From DASQUP01 sp035641235 (GTDB taxonomy: Bacteria > Actinomycetota > CADDZG01 > WHSQ01), in contig DASQUP010000195.1 in NCBI GenBank assembly GCA_035641235.1, positions 1-7,099 on the forward strand: a stretch of DNA of 7,099 nt. Reading direction: 5' to 3'. Below the pieces are notes generated by a model. It was given only the letters and a program-made list of their open reading frames with translations. It did not search any database and was not told the DNA's origin. Made by a program: the position numbers and the translations under genes. Positions 1-5,306 of this stretch are shown piece by piece (within the stretch, counting starts at the first letter, position 1; each line of letters begins with the position of its first letter).

Positions 1-60
1 CTCGATCCATTCGCTTGTGTCCATGTCCTGACGATAGTGGACGGGCTAGGATGGATCGAC

Positions 61-630
61 ATGGCCGTTCGACCGCAGACTTACCGGTTCACGGTAGAGG
101 AGTACCGGCGCATGGCTGAGGCCGGCATCCTCGGCGAAGACGAGCGCGTCGAGCTCATCGAGGGGGAGATCGTCGAGATGGCTCCGATCGGCACCCGCCA
201 TGCCGCTTGCGTCAAACTACTCAATCGGTTACTTGCGGCTGCCATCCCGGCGGACGTGATCGTGGCGATTCAGGATCCGGTGACGCTCGATGCCCACACG
301 GAAGTGCAACCGGACGTCGCCCTGGTCCGAGCAAGAGACGACTTCTACGCCTCCGCGCATCCCGGTCCCGAAGACGTCCTATTGCTTGTCGAGGTGGCCG
401 ACACGTCGGCGACCTACGATCGCAGCATCAAGGTGCCGCTGTATGCGCGCGCCGGCGGCGGCGAGTTATGGCTCTTTGATCTGTCAACCGACACGGTGGG
501 AGTCCACCGGGATCCGTCTCCAGACGGCTATCGAGACGTCACCCAAATCGACCTCGGCGGGCGCCTGGTTCCCGCTGCGGTCCCGCAAGTCGAGCTCGAG
601 GTCTCCGCAATCCTCGGGGCAGCGAAGTAA
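61..630 (+). CDS. Uma2 family (DUF820) PD-(D/E)XK nuclease-like protein
   Basis: A 189-residue protein of the Uma2/DUF820 family, predicted to have a restriction-endonuclease-like fold; the physiological role of these proteins is unknown. Visible family marks are the N-terminal pattern FTVEEYRRM (10-18), the ELIEGEIVEM segment (31-40), H47, the Q-P-D motif at 83-85, and the E111-V...D120...K124 arrangement followed by LYARAGGGELWLFDL (127-140 region). D85, E111 and K124 are the likely metal/catalytic residues. I chose ATG 61 over the in-frame GTG at 37 because AGGA (48-51) lies at a usable distance and the family normally begins just before FTVEEY. Uma2 genes are often multicopy and scattered in actinobacteria, cyanobacteria and Chloroflexi. 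It stands alone here, with a convergent broken gene downstream across a 62-bp gap in which I see no clear terminator. The family call is confident; nuclease activity is inferred. Confidence 0.88.
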   Translation: MAVRPQTYRFTVEEYRRMAEAGILGEDERVELIEGEIVEMAPIGTRHAACVKLLNRLLAAAIPADVIVAIQDPVTLDAHTEVQPDVALVRARDDFYASAHPGPEDVLLLVEVADTSATYDRSIKVPLYARAGGGELWLFDLSTDTVGVHRDPSPDGYRDVTQIDLGGRLVPAAVPQVELEVSAILGAAK

Positions 631-692
631 CGACCCTTCGACATCTTCGTTTCCCCTCTATCGAGCGACCCGATCACGATCTCGGCCTGCCG

Positions 693-1021
693 CTATCCAT
701 CGGGGTCCGGCCCGAGCGGTCTCTTGAACGGCCGCGTAGCGCCTCCGTCGGGCGCCAGGTCGATGTCCGCGCTCGGCAAGGACTTTATTTCGCTGTCCTC
801 GAGGTCGGCGAGGCTGAATGACTTCAAAGTCGTGCCGTCCACGTAAATGAGCTGCTCTGGTTCGTGGGCTGCTCGGGGCTCGGACTGGGGGAAGGGTCAC
901 CCCCCGGCCCCTCGGCCGAATCTCCCGGCTCCTCGTTGCACGCCGCCCCTGCGAGCAACAGGGCGATCGACAGAACGGCACAAAGTCGACGGATTATGCC
1001 TATCTGTAAATAACTGGTCAT
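693..1021 (-). pseudogene. Frameshifted short lipoprotein gene (signal peptide plus beta-propeller-like start)
   Basis: Reading down from ATG 1021, which has AGGG five bases upstream, the protein has a basic stretch (IIRR, 9-12), a hydrophobic core (LCAVLSIALLLAG, 13-25) and a possible lipobox with C28 (LLLAGAAC). A Ser/Pro linker (PSPSPSPEQP, 43-52) follows. This frame stops at 824-826 after only 65 residues. The next frame, open from about 890 to a TAG at 693-695, continues with EQLIYVDGTTLKSFSLADLE and then DIDLAPDGG. It has high GC at third codon positions and resembles the first blade of TolB/WD40-like secreted proteins. One lost base near 856-858 (CAGGAG to CAGAG) would join the frames cleanly. 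Even when joined, the product is only about 110 residues, short for a propeller, so the gene is probably also truncated. The alternatives are a sequencing error or a genuine 65-residue lipoprotein. Glycine at -3 makes the lipobox non-ideal. Confidence 0.5.
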
Positions 1022-1119
1022 AGCAGCCCTTGACACGGCTCCTAATCTAGGGGCGCACGTTACGCCTCCGGCGGCGATTGGTGCCGCGCGGTCCCGCATC
1101 TGAGGGGTGCCCGCCGCCG

Positions 1120-1147
1120 TTTACGTAATCGAGCAACAGGCTATAGA
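1120..1147 (+). promoter_or_regulatory. Weak candidate promoter upstream of the whiB-like gene
   Basis: TTTACG (1120-1125) and TATAGA (1142-1147) each match the -35 and -10 consensus at four of six positions, with a 16-bp spacer. If used, transcription would start near 1154 and leave an untranslated leader of roughly 75 bases carrying the hairpin at 1185-1207. This is pattern matching only. The 207-bp gap between the broken lipoprotein gene and whiB must hold the whiB promoter, and I see no better match in it. Confidence 0.25.
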
Positions 1148-1184
1148 TGGGGTGGCTCGCCCACTCCGGATGAGACTAACAAGC

Positions 1185-1207
1185 GGCTCCCGACACGACG
1201 GGGAGCC
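1185..1207 (+). repeat. Inverted repeat (hairpin) in the whiB leader
   Basis: GGCTCCC (1185-1191) and GGGAGCC (1201-1207) are perfect 7-bp inverted arms around a 9-base loop. The structure ends seven bases before the ribosome binding site AAGGAGG (1214-1220). No T-run follows, so it is not a typical intrinsic terminator. A regulatory leader hairpin or a protein-binding palindrome is possible; neither is shown. Confidence 0.5.
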
Positions 1208-1213
1208 AAGCAA

Positions 1214-1220
1214 AAGGAGG
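1214..1220 (+). promoter_or_regulatory. Strong ribosome binding site that decides a CTG start
   Basis: AAGGAGG is a near-perfect Shine-Dalgarno sequence. Eight bases separate it from the CTG at 1229-1231, which opens the WhiB reading frame. No ATG, GTG or TTG exists in that frame before the first conserved cysteine codon (1280-1282), so the site is the main evidence for non-canonical initiation at CTG. Confidence 0.7.
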
Positions 1221-1228
1221 GATCGGTT

Positions 1229-1510
1229 CTGTCCTTTACGGACTCTTCCGACCAGCTCGATTGGCAAGATCGAGCTGCTTGTAGGGAATACGACAACGTC
1301 CTCTTCTTCGGAGAGGAAGGCGAGTCGGAGCTCGAGAAGCAGGCCCGTGAGTCGCGCGCCAAGGCCGTGTGCCAGCGGTGCCCCGTCTCGGAGCCCTGCC
1401 TCGAATTCGCGATGGACACCAACCAGAAGTACGGTATCTGGGGTGGTCTCACCGACAAAGAACGTGCCTCTCTGAAGAGGCGGCGCGCCCGCGCCCGCAG
1501 GGCTAGCTAG
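1229..1510 (+). CDS. WhiB-family [4Fe-4S] transcriptional regulator, apparent CTG start
   Basis: A 93-residue Wbl protein. WhiB-like proteins bind a [4Fe-4S] cluster and usually act on transcription by binding the primary sigma factor, sensing redox or nitric oxide. The full signature is present: DWQDRAAC with C18, then C48-x2-C51-x5-C57 (VCQRCPVSEPC), the GIWGG turn (69-73) and LTDKERASLKRRRARARR, the basic C-terminal DNA-binding tail. Length is typical of single-domain family members. Upstream the frame stays open with no ATG, GTG or TTG; CTG at 1229 sits eight bases after AAGGAGG and gives a normal N-terminus (LSFTDSSDQLDW), initiated as Met. This start makes the gene easy for gene callers to miss. 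The TAG stop interlocks with the stop of the convergent gene. Hairpins lie just before the binding site and 24 bases into the coding region. Which Wbl subclass it belongs to is unclear. The family is certain; the start codon is inferred. Confidence 0.92.
   Translation: MSFTDSSDQLDWQDRAACREYDNVLFFGEEGESELEKQARESRAKAVCQRCPVSEPCLEFAMDTNQKYGIWGGLTDKERASLKRRRARARRAS
1253..1277 (+). repeat. 9-bp inverted repeat inside the whiB 5' coding region
   Basis: CAGCTCGAT (1253-1261) and ATCGAGCTG (1269-1277) are perfect inverted arms with a 7-base loop. The repeat lies over codons 9-17 (QLDWQDRAA), beginning 24 bases after the CTG. The amino acids here are conserved in WhiB proteins, but the perfect pairing is not required by the code. 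It could slow or position the initiating ribosome, or be an operator. Confidence 0.55.
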
Positions 1511-1524
1511 CCGAGCCGCTCGGC
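1501..1524. other. 12-bp palindrome with interlocked convergent stops, next to a GC-rich hairpin
   Basis: GGCTAGCTAGCC (1501-1512) is a perfect palindrome. It carries the whiB TAG (1508-1510, plus) and the TAG of the reductase-like gene (1507-1509, minus), so the two coding regions overlap by four bases. GCCGA (1510-1514) and TCGGC (1520-1524) can pair around a 5-base loop next to it. With no intergenic space, any terminator for either gene must lie inside the other gene. A weak bidirectional terminator role is possible; no T-run is present. Confidence 0.5.
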
Positions 1525-2298
1525 GATCTCACGGTAGCGGTTCACCGGCACCAGGTGGACCCCGTCGAAGCCTCCCGACTCGCGGATCGTCTCGATCTGC
1601 TCGCAGGCGAGGTCAAGACCCACATCGGGATGGTCGTCGAGCTTGTCGATGATGCGCGTGGGTACCCGGATGTCCGGAATCGACGCATTTACTCGGTGTG
1701 CCATGCGGGTGCTCGCCAGCACCAGGACGCCGGCGTACACACGCCCGTCGAAATCGATCGACTCGCGCCAGCCGATCAGGCGATCCATCGAGTAGGTGAC
1801 CTGCACGAACAGGAAATCGGCCCGCGCCCGCCACGTTAGGGGGCGACCGGACCGGGCGGTGGTGCCTGCCCGGAAATCGGGAACGCCGCTGAACAGCGAC
1901 CCCGTCCCAAAAGTCCCGACCTCGTTCAGCATTCCTCGCACGGTCAGGTCCTCGGCGCGCCGCCCCTCTTTGGGTGGGTCTCCGTAGACAAAGAGGAAGT
2001 GGTTGATGCCGTAGGAGGCCGCCGTGAGGAGGTCACGGCGGAAGCCGAGCAGGTTCCGGTCCCGGGCGTTGAGACAGGCCACGCCGAAGCCGCCCATCTG
2101 GCTGACCTCGTGGGCCACCGCCACGCTTGAGACGGTCGCCCGGCCGAGGTGGTTGTCCGGTATGAGAAAAGCGTCGGCAACCGGATTGAGCACCTCGATC
2201 TGATCGCGCACCTTGTCCAGGTCCGGACGCCGCGAGGGCTCGATCTCGCAGATCACCTTGAACCCATCGGCGTCGAGGAACGATTGCTCGGCTGGCAT
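1507..2298 (-). CDS. Methylenetetrahydrofolate reductase family protein
   Basis: A 263-residue TIM-barrel flavoprotein of the MTHFR (MetF) family, which normally reduces methylene-tetrahydrofolate to methyl-tetrahydrofolate for methionine synthesis. The N-terminal VICEIEP (15-21) occupies the place of the catalytic-Glu motif FEFFPP. IPDNHLGRATVS (46-57) and GVACLNARDRNLLGFRRDLL (72-91) match the family core, and YGDPP (105-109) with D107 corresponds to the conserved flavin/folate-site Asp. ADFLFVQVTYS and the C-terminal GVHLVPVNRY match the barrel end (QLFFD- and GIHFYTLN-like). At 263 residues it is shorter than MetF of about 290-300, and the motifs diverge, so it may be a paralogue with another folate or one-carbon role. 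ATG 2298 lacks a clear Shine-Dalgarno sequence. It is divergent from the transporter gene and convergent with whiB. Confidence 0.8.
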   Translation of the reverse strand: MPAEQSFLDADGFKVICEIEPSRRPDLDKVRDQIEVLNPVADAFLIPDNHLGRATVSSVAVAHEVSQMGGFGVACLNARDRNLLGFRRDLLTAASYGINHFLFVYGDPPKEGRRAEDLTVRGMLNEVGTFGTGSLFSGVPDFRAGTTARSGRPLTWRARADFLFVQVTYSMDRLIGWRESIDFDGRVYAGVLVLASTRMAHRVNASIPDIRVPTRIIDKLDDHPDVGLDLACEQIETIRESGGFDGVHLVPVNRYREIAERLG

Positions 2299-2311
2299 CC
2301 GTGACTTGTAC

Positions 2312-2361
2312 CACGGCGCGCCCTACCGGGCGTCCAAATGGCATCTCAGTGGCGCGCCGTG
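2312..2361. repeat. 11-bp inverted repeat in a divergent intergenic region
   Basis: CACGGCGCGCC (2312-2322) and GGCGCGCCGTG (2351-2361) are perfect inverted arms 28 bases apart. They lie in the 95-bp gap between the reductase-like gene (starts at 2298, minus) and the transporter gene (starts at 2394, plus). Each arm contains the octamer GGCGCGCC. The spacing suits either a pair of protein-binding half-sites about five helical turns end to end or a stem-loop in the leader of the transporter mRNA. It does not resemble known AT-rich Zur or Fur boxes. Confidence 0.55.
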
Positions 2362-2393
2362 TAACGGGAGGCGCCCGACCGGAACCAATTCCC

Positions 2394-3158
2394 ATGAGCA
2401 ACTTTGGTGCGTCGGCGGGCTGGGGTCTCGTTGTGGGTGGGAGCCTGGTCGCCGGGGCGCTGGCGGCGGCAGTGCTCGAGCTCTCGCCCCGCGCCGCTGC
2501 CCTGCTGGCCGCATTCGGCGGCGGCGTGCTCCTGGCTGCGATTGCCCTTGAGCTTGTCCCCGAGGCCGACGAAATGGCCGGCACTGCGGTAACAGCCGCC
2601 GGAATCGTGGTTGGAACGGTTGTCTATGTGGGGGGTGACGCCTGGCTCACCCGGGACGACTCCATGAGAGCCATGCGGCGTTCGAGCCACGCCGCTGCGG
2701 CCGGCAAGCCGATGCGCCAAATGTCCCACGCGCAGGCCGCCAGGGGGGAGGCCATCGCTGCGGGGCTCTTCATCGACGGTGTGCCCGAGGCTATGGCGCT
2801 CGGTCTGACGGTGGCCGAGGGGTCGATCGGGTTGGCGCTTCTCGCCGGGATCCTGATCGGGAACGTGGTCGAGGCCTACGGAGCGAGCCAGCCCATAATC
2901 GCCGGCGGCCATCCGCGGCGATTCGCGCTCGGTCTTATGAGTTCAATCGGCGTGGCGCTGATGCTGGCAACCATCCTCGGCGGGACACTTCTTACCGGGG
3001 TCGATCCGGCGATCATCGGGGGCGCCGAGGCGGTCGCCGCAGGTGCCGTGCTTGCCGTGGTATCCGTGTCCGTGATCCCTCACGCGTTTTCCGAAGTCAG
3101 CAGCGCAGTGGCAATCGCCTCGATGTTGGGTTTTGTGGGTGGGTATGCATTGAGCTAA
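2394..3158 (+). CDS. ZIP-like metal transporter family membrane protein
   Basis: A 254-residue very hydrophobic protein with about seven or eight predicted membrane segments (near 10-28, 34-54, 63-81, 119-141, 145-165, 178-200, 207-229 and 237-252). ZIP proteins carry zinc or other divalent metals into the cytoplasm. Family-like marks are ALELVPEADE (51-60, like the HLIPEA helix), DGVPEAMALG (128-137, in place of HNFPEGLALG), GNVVEAYGAS (156-165) and VIPHAFSEV (227-235). A positively charged loop with H99 and H112 lies between helices 3 and 4. The key ZIP histidines of helices 4 and 5 are replaced (D128, N157), so substrate and activity are uncertain. ATG 2394 is preferred to the in-frame ATG at 2301, because the extra 31 residues are hydrophilic and cover the inverted repeat. 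The binding site (GGA, 2381-2383) is weak. It probably leads a unit with the next two genes. Confidence 0.72.
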   Translation: MSNFGASAGWGLVVGGSLVAGALAAAVLELSPRAAALLAAFGGGVLLAAIALELVPEADEMAGTAVTAAGIVVGTVVYVGGDAWLTRDDSMRAMRRSSHAAAAGKPMRQMSHAQAARGEAIAAGLFIDGVPEAMALGLTVAEGSIGLALLAGILIGNVVEAYGASQPIIAGGHPRRFALGLMSSIGVALMLATILGGTLLTGVDPAIIGGAEAVAAGAVLAVVSVSVIPHAFSEVSSAVAIASMLGFVGGYALS

Positions 3159-3219
3159 ACGCTTGTTCAGAGAGGTCGAACGCTCGCCCAATACCCATAT
3201 TTCTGACCTGGGTGAGAAT

Positions 3220-3669
3220 GTGCCGGTGATTACCTTCCAGCAGTTCGAGACCAAGACGGGAGGGCGCCTCGACGCACTCGATATCACCCGCGAACTTCGA
3301 GGCGTCGTCGCACACTCTGGCGTGAAGCAAGGTACTGCGCTTGTCTTCTCGCCTCACACGACATGCTGCGTACTGATCGCTTCCCCCAACGGAGGAATGA
3401 TCCAGGCGCTCGATCGCGCTATGGCGAAGATCGCTCCTCACGACGGCTACTACATGCACGACGACCTTGAGATTCGTACGGAGAACCTCACCGAAAACGA
3501 ACCGGCAAACGCGCCCGCACACATCGCTCATGCATTCATCGGAAAGGCCTCCGAAGCCATCCCGGTATGCGATGGGCAACTCGCTCTCGGCCCCGGGCAG
3601 CGAGTTCTCTTTGTGGAACTGGACTCTTCTCGCAAGCGGAGCTACTGCATCCAAGTGGTAGGCGAGTGA
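3220..3669 (+). CDS. yjbQ: YjbQ/UPF0047 family protein
   Basis: A 149-residue protein of the YjbQ (UPF0047) family. Members such as E. coli YjbQ show weak thiamine-phosphate synthase activity in vitro and are therefore often called secondary thiamine-phosphate synthase; the main cellular role is unsettled. Signature segments are LDITRELRGVVAHSGVKQG (20-38), VFSPHTTCCVLI with H46 (42-53), the acidic/His-rich middle YYMHDDLE (77-84), NAPAHIAHAFIG with H101 and H104 (97-108), and the diagnostic C-terminal stretch IPVCDGQLALGPGQRVLFVE (114-133) followed by LDSSRKR. GTG 3220 is chosen because GGTGA (3211-3215) fits the Shine-Dalgarno sequence and homologues start just before the first strand. TTG 3163 and GTG 3226 are alternatives. 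It lies 61 bp after the transporter gene, and its TGA overlaps the next start as GTGA. Confidence 0.88.
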   Translation: MPVITFQQFETKTGGRLDALDITRELRGVVAHSGVKQGTALVFSPHTTCCVLIASPNGGMIQALDRAMAKIAPHDGYYMHDDLEIRTENLTENEPANAPAHIAHAFIGKASEAIPVCDGQLALGPGQRVLFVELDSSRKRSYCIQVVGE

Positions 3670-4619
3670 ACTCCCCCGCCTGGCTGCGCGCCGACCTGAT
3701 GCGTGTCGAGGACCTGTTGCTTGAAGCTGCGGGTGATTCCCTGAACTCGCTCGTGAGCGATGCATCTACTCACTTGATCCGCGCGGGTGGCAAACGAATA
3801 CGCCCGGCACTCGTAATGCTCAGCTCGCGCAGCGGCGGGCCCGGTCGTGCCACCGACCTTTCGGCCGCCGCGATCGAACTCGTGCACCTCGCCACGCTGT
3901 ATCACGACGACGTCATCGATGAAACCGAAACGCGGCGGGGTGTCCCCACCGTCCATTCGAAGTGGGGGATCGAGATAGCCGTGCTCGCCGGGGACTTCTT
4001 GTTCGCGCGTGGATGCACACTCGGAGCCGAAGCCGGTGGCGAAGTGCCGGGCATACTCGCGCGTGCCATCGCCGAGGTGTGCCAGGGACAGATCATCGAG
4101 ACGATGACCATCGGCGATCCTCGCCGATCCGTGGACGAGTACCTCGGAACTATCGAGCGGAAGACGGCCGCGCTTTTCCGAGCGGCATGTGAGCTTGGAA
4201 CGGCGACGGCAGGATCAACCCCCGAGGATCGTTCGGCGCTTATGACGTACGGGCACAAGCTGGGGCTCGCATTCCAAATCGTTGATGATCTCCTGGATCT
4301 CGTGGGCGATCCCGCGGAGACGGGCAAGATCCCGGGAACCGACCTTCGGGAAGGTGTGTTCACAATGCCGGTGCTGCTTGCGTGCGAGCGGGATGGATCG
4401 CTGGCCGAGCGGTTGGCCGGAGGCGACAGGGAGCTGAATACCGTGCTCCCCAAGCTGGAGGCCACACGAGCACTCGAGTCCACCTACCAAACGGCCGCGG
4501 GACTTGCCGAAGATGCCATCGGGGCGCTCCGGTCCATTCCGGATTCCGAGTGGCGCGCCCACCTCGAATACCTGATCGAGAGCGTGTTGGCCCAAATCCC
4601 CAAGGAAGCCGTGGCCTAG
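3666..4619 (+). CDS. Long-chain polyprenyl diphosphate synthase
   Basis: A 317-residue trans-isoprenyl diphosphate synthase that adds isopentenyl diphosphate units to an allylic primer in the cytoplasm, probably making the menaquinone side chain. It has GGKRIRP (41-47, isopentenyl diphosphate binding), the first Asp-rich motif DDVID (81-85) followed by RR at 90-91, KT (166-167), FQIVDDLLD with the second motif DDLLD (207-211), and GKIPGTDLREGVFTMPVLL (220-238). The residue five before the first motif is alanine (A76 in ATLYHDDVID), not the bulky aromatic of short-chain enzymes, which favours a long product. GTG 3666 overlaps the YjbQ stop (GTGA), a sign of translational coupling, and gives a normal N-terminus; the upstream extension of this frame is only the shadow of YjbQ. 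A strong hairpin follows 12 bases after the stop. Exact chain length cannot be read from the sequence. Confidence 0.93.
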   Translation: MNSPAWLRADLMRVEDLLLEAAGDSLNSLVSDASTHLIRAGGKRIRPALVMLSSRSGGPGRATDLSAAAIELVHLATLYHDDVIDETETRRGVPTVHSKWGIEIAVLAGDFLFARGCTLGAEAGGEVPGILARAIAEVCQGQIIETMTIGDPRRSVDEYLGTIERKTAALFRAACELGTATAGSTPEDRSALMTYGHKLGLAFQIVDDLLDLVGDPAETGKIPGTDLREGVFTMPVLLACERDGSLAERLAGGDRELNTVLPKLEATRALESTYQTAAGLAEDAIGALRSIPDSEWRAHLEYLIESVLAQIPKEAVA

Positions 4620-4631
4620 TTAAGCCGAAAC

Positions 4632-4670
4632 GTCTGCTGTGGCCTTCGGAATCCGAAGGTGACGGCAGAC
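4632..4670. terminator. Bidirectional hairpin terminator between convergent units
   Basis: The inner arms CCTTCGG (4643-4649) and CCGAAGG (4653-4659) enclose a 3-base loop. The outer arms GTCTGC (4632-4637) and GCAGAC (4665-4670) are perfect, and the five-base segments between them pair except for one G-G mismatch and two G-T wobbles. The result is an 18-pair stem filling most of the 54-bp gap between the polyprenyl synthase stop and the TetR stop. No good T-run follows on the plus strand, and only a T-rich stretch (TTTCGGCTT) follows on the minus strand, as is common for actinobacterial terminators. Confidence 0.8.
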
Positions 4671-4673
4671 AGT

Positions 4674-5306
4674 TCAAACTGAGCGCACTGGTTGCGGGTG
4701 TCCAGGGCCTAGCCGTTTAACAAACATGTCCACGACGTGTTCGATGTAGATGCCCTCGTCTGCCGGCAGGAGGTGTTTGCCTCCGAGGATCTCCTGCTCG
4801 ACGAAGAACGCTAGCAGCGAGTTGAGGAACAGTCTCGAGGCAACCTGGGGATCGACCTGCGAGCGCGCCCGCGCATTCATCCTTGTTTCCAGCACCTGGG
4901 CCAGTTCACTGATCGACTCCCCGACCGCGTCGGCGAAAAACGCCTCCTTCTCTTCGGGGAATACCTGCACCTCCTGGAGCAGCAGCCGCACCAACTCCGT
5001 GTTCTGTCGGAGGACGTCGAAGAAGCCTCGCGCCAGCACAATCAACAGTGCGCGCAGATCTAGCTGACCGGCAAGATCGGGAAGCGTGCGCAACAGCGGC
5101 AAGAACGAATGATCCTCGATGATCGCCCTGAAGAGGTCCCGCTTCGAGGCGAAATAGTGATAGATCAAGCCCTCGGTAATGTCGGCTTCGCGCGCGATGT
5201 CGCGCATCGATGTGCCGTGGAATCCCTTCTCGGCGAAGAGATGGAGGCTCGCCCTGAGGATGTCTTCGCGGCGATCCCTCTTGGGCTGAACCTCGCGAGT
5301 GGTCAT
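4674..5306 (-). CDS. TetR/AcrR family transcriptional regulator
   Basis: A 210-residue TetR-type repressor. The N-terminal domain is clear: RREDILRASLHLFAEKGFHG (12-31), then the helix-turn-helix TSMRDIAREADITEGLIYHY (32-51) and FASKRDLFRAII (52-63). The C-terminal two-thirds is helical and carries the ligand-binding and dimer domain, with an acidic VFPEEKEAFFAD segment near the middle. The ligand is unknown. Its ATG (5304-5306) overlaps the TGA of the preceding gene (ATGA), and AAGGGAAG lies directly upstream, so it is probably translated with that gene as the last member of the minus-strand unit. Targets may include its own operon, but I see no convincing palindromic operator nearby. Confidence 0.93.
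   Translation of the reverse strand: MTTREVQPKRDRREDILRASLHLFAEKGFHGTSMRDIAREADITEGLIYHYFASKRDLFRAIIEDHSFLPLLRTLPDLAGQLDLRALLIVLARGFFDVLRQNTELVRLLLQEVQVFPEEKEAFFADAVGESISELAQVLETRMNARARSQVDPQVASRLFLNSLLAFFVEQEILGGKHLLPADEGIYIEHVVDMFVKRLGPGHPQPVRSV

Noticed and set aside
28..52. Possible promoter (CTGACG and TAGGAT) giving a leaderless Uma2 transcript
   Set aside because: The spacer is only 13 bp and the -35 match is weak; not enough to annotate.
824..893. Programmed -1 frameshift in the lipoprotein gene
   Set aside because: No slippery heptamer is visible near the frame junction; a simple one-base loss explains it better.
1141..1458. Minus-strand reading frame opposite whiB
   Set aside because: No recognisable domain, and it lies wholly antisense to the WhiB frame; its Cys and Ser richness follows from the opposite strand.
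1107..1475. Arg/Ser-rich plus-strand reading frame across the whiB region
   Set aside because: It is in a different frame from the clear WhiB protein and has low-complexity shadow composition.
2301..2393. N-terminal extension of the transporter from the in-frame ATG at 2301
   Set aside because: The 31 added residues are hydrophilic and Arg/Pro-rich, lack a binding site, and cover the 11-bp inverted repeat; ATG 2394 gives a normal membrane-protein start.
3193..3213. ACCCA/TGGGT hairpin that might hide the YjbQ ribosome binding site
   Set aside because: Only five pairs with an 11-base loop; likely chance.
3567..3665. Longer polyprenyl synthase starting at 3567
   Set aside because: The extra residues are out-of-frame translation of YjbQ and are unlike the family; GTG 3666 with the GTGA overlap is the natural start.
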